Below are positions 5,591 through 5,846 of a stretch of 5,846 bases of DNA, one piece after another. Below the pieces are notes generated by a model. That model saw only the letters and a program-made list of their open reading frames with translations. It was not told the DNA's origin and made no database searches. The number at the start of each line of letters is the position of its first letter. Position 1 is the stretch's first letter. The position numbers and the translations under genes were made by a program. The stretch comes from Deltaproteobacteria bacterium (lineage in GTDB: Bacteria > Desulfobacterota > JADFXK01), in the NCBI GenBank assembly GCA_015233285.1, contig JADFYA010000241.1, forward strand, positions 1-5,846. The letters are read 5' to 3'.

Positions 5591-5846
5591 ATGATCCAGA
5601 GGTTGAACTTACGGGCCAAAATCGCCGGCGGCTTTGGGTTGGTGATTCTTTTGTTCGCGGTTTCTTCCCAGGTGGCCTGGCATGGATTGGGCAATATGAC
5701 GGCCGGGTTCGAGTCATATCGGGATATGGCCAGAAAAACAAGCATATGCACTCGTCTCCAGGCCGAAGCGCTCAACGCCCAGGTCAACGTAAAGGACTAC
5801 GTCATCACGGATGATGAAGCACATATTCAACATTACAAACAATATC
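5591..5846 (+). CDS. Methyl-accepting chemotaxis protein, N-terminal part (truncated by window end)
   Basis: The first 85 codons of an open frame that runs off the window. The protein begins MIQRLNLRAKIAGGFG and continues into a hydrophobic segment at about residues 11-31 (up to the VAW), the usual short cytoplasmic tail and first transmembrane helix of a chemoreceptor. The following helical stretch, with QAEALNAQVNVKDYVITDDE, resembles the start of four-helix-bundle or HBM-type periplasmic sensor domains, where an aromatic or acidic D-Y/F-x-x-T/T-x-D/E pattern ends the first helix. The HAMP and signalling domains, and any CheR-binding tail, lie outside the window, so the call rests on topology, motif style and position after a CheW-CheR-CheW cassette. 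The gene starts 38 bp after the second cheW with no terminator between them. Confidence 0.82.
   Translation, partial: MIQRLNLRAKIAGGFGLVILLFAVSSQVAWHGLGNMTAGFESYRDMARKTSICTRLQAEALNAQVNVKDYVITDDEAHIQHYKQY

Overview
The window carries a compact run of six genes, all on the + strand, with roughly balanced base composition. It starts in a repeat-rich leader (1-104). Then come a complete tRNA-dihydrouridine synthase gene (dusB type), a 68-bp gap holding a heptamer tandem repeat, a 1.74-kb gene fusing IspH to a UbiA-like membrane domain, and a tightly packed chemosensory block. The block is cheW, cheR with a TPR tail, a second cheW with a helical N-terminal extension, and the first 85 codons of a methyl-accepting chemotaxis protein (MCP) cut by the window end. 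No RNA gene, CRISPR array, insertion sequence or convincing terminator is visible, and no gene-free stretch exceeds 300 bases.

The gene content suggests a Gram-negative bacterium that uses the MEP isoprenoid pathway and has a chemosensory system of the 'alternative cellular function' kind. A Desulfobacterota (deltaproteobacterial) source is my best guess, from the protein flavour, the ACF-like cluster and the (C/T)AACCCG intergenic repeat. This is inference and cannot be proved from the window.

The three regions have different jobs. dusB modifies tRNA. The fusion joins the last MEP step, which makes IPP and DMAPP, to a domain family that transfers prenyl groups in the membrane. The che genes form an intact CheW-CheR(TPR)-CheW cassette in the same order as wspB-wspC-wspD of the Pseudomonas Wsp surface-sensing pathway, with the receptor after the cassette rather than before it. 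CheA, CheB and the output regulator are not in the window and would be expected downstream. The che genes overlap or nearly abut, so they are very probably co-transcribed and translationally coupled. The fusion gene ends only 21 bp before the first cheW, so it may share their transcript.

The most notable points are the IspH-UbiA fusion with an altered first Asp motif, the repeat and alternative-hairpin architecture before dusB, an in-register A-AAA-AAA run followed by a hairpin inside dusB, and a duplicated nested start/stop arrangement at both cheR junctions.
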